A stretch of DNA of 23,308 nucleotides, taken from JBEKLJ01 sp050010255. GTDB taxonomy: Bacteria > Acidobacteriota > Terriglobia > Bryobacterales > Bryobacteraceae. Below are positions 22,877 to 23,308 of this stretch, piece by piece. Each line of letters starts with the position of its first letter. The stretch's first letter is position 1. The stretch covers positions 1-23,308 of the forward strand of contig JBEKLJ010000023.1 of the NCBI GenBank assembly GCA_050010255.1, in the 5' to 3' direction. The position numbers and the translations under genes were made by a program. A model generated the notes under the pieces. The model was given only the letters and a program-made list of their open reading frames with translations. It ran no database searches and was not told the origin of the DNA.

Positions 22877-23308
<432 letters not shown>

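Overview
The window is high-GC, gene-dense bacterial DNA. The 16S rRNA 5' end at the right edge, together with the gene types (DUF4139 protein, zinc-ribbon/DUF2007-like protein, single-domain receivers, a REP-type transposase with many palindromic repeats), suggests Acidobacteriota, probably near Bryobacterales/Solibacter. That placement is inference from pattern recognition, not a database search.

Layout. (1) Positions 1-964: the last codons of an unidentified gene, then a REP-associated tyrosine transposase (RAYT) on the minus strand bracketed by 17-bp inverted repeats. (2) 965-2056: a divergent acetate-kinase-family gene on plus. (3) 2083-11615: a run of eleven co-directional minus-strand genes. 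Read in the direction of transcription they are YjbQ, a DUF4139 surface protein, homoserine dehydrogenase, a small membrane protein, a LolA-like protein, an HGSNAT-like membrane acyltransferase, an OmpR-type regulator, a STAS protein, a CoA-disulfide-reductase-like flavoprotein, a redoxin and an isolated NuoI-type ferredoxin. (4) 11773-13571: a plus-strand pair, an outer-membrane beta-barrel candidate and a lone receiver domain, overlapping by 4 bp. (5) 13784-14767: a membrane-anchored glycine-zipper protein on minus. (6) 15153-20462: a polysaccharide-type set, with a GT2 glycosyltransferase (+), a heparinase II/III-like protein (-) and an ArnT/PMT-like transferase (-). (7) 20658-22255: a zinc-ribbon protein and AlaC-type alanine aminotransferase, both minus. 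(8) 22256-23308: a divergent region with three evenly built promoters, a leader with a boxA-like site, and the first ~430 nt of 16S rRNA.

The most striking content is non-coding. At least four palindromic repeat families occupy the gaps. One is a 77-bp element with 18-bp inverted ends. It occurs twice, each time between convergent genes and each time supplying or overlapping a TAG stop codon. One copy carries a 98-bp insertion bounded by 7-bp direct repeats. A second is a 272-bp unit with perfect 20-bp terminal inverted repeats packed with hairpins. A third is a 40-bp module shared between that unit and the region upstream of nuoI. A fourth is a GGGGACAG/CTGTCCCC REP-like pair whose 13-bp core also occurs beside the RAYT gene. 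No CRISPR array, tRNA or phage region was seen.
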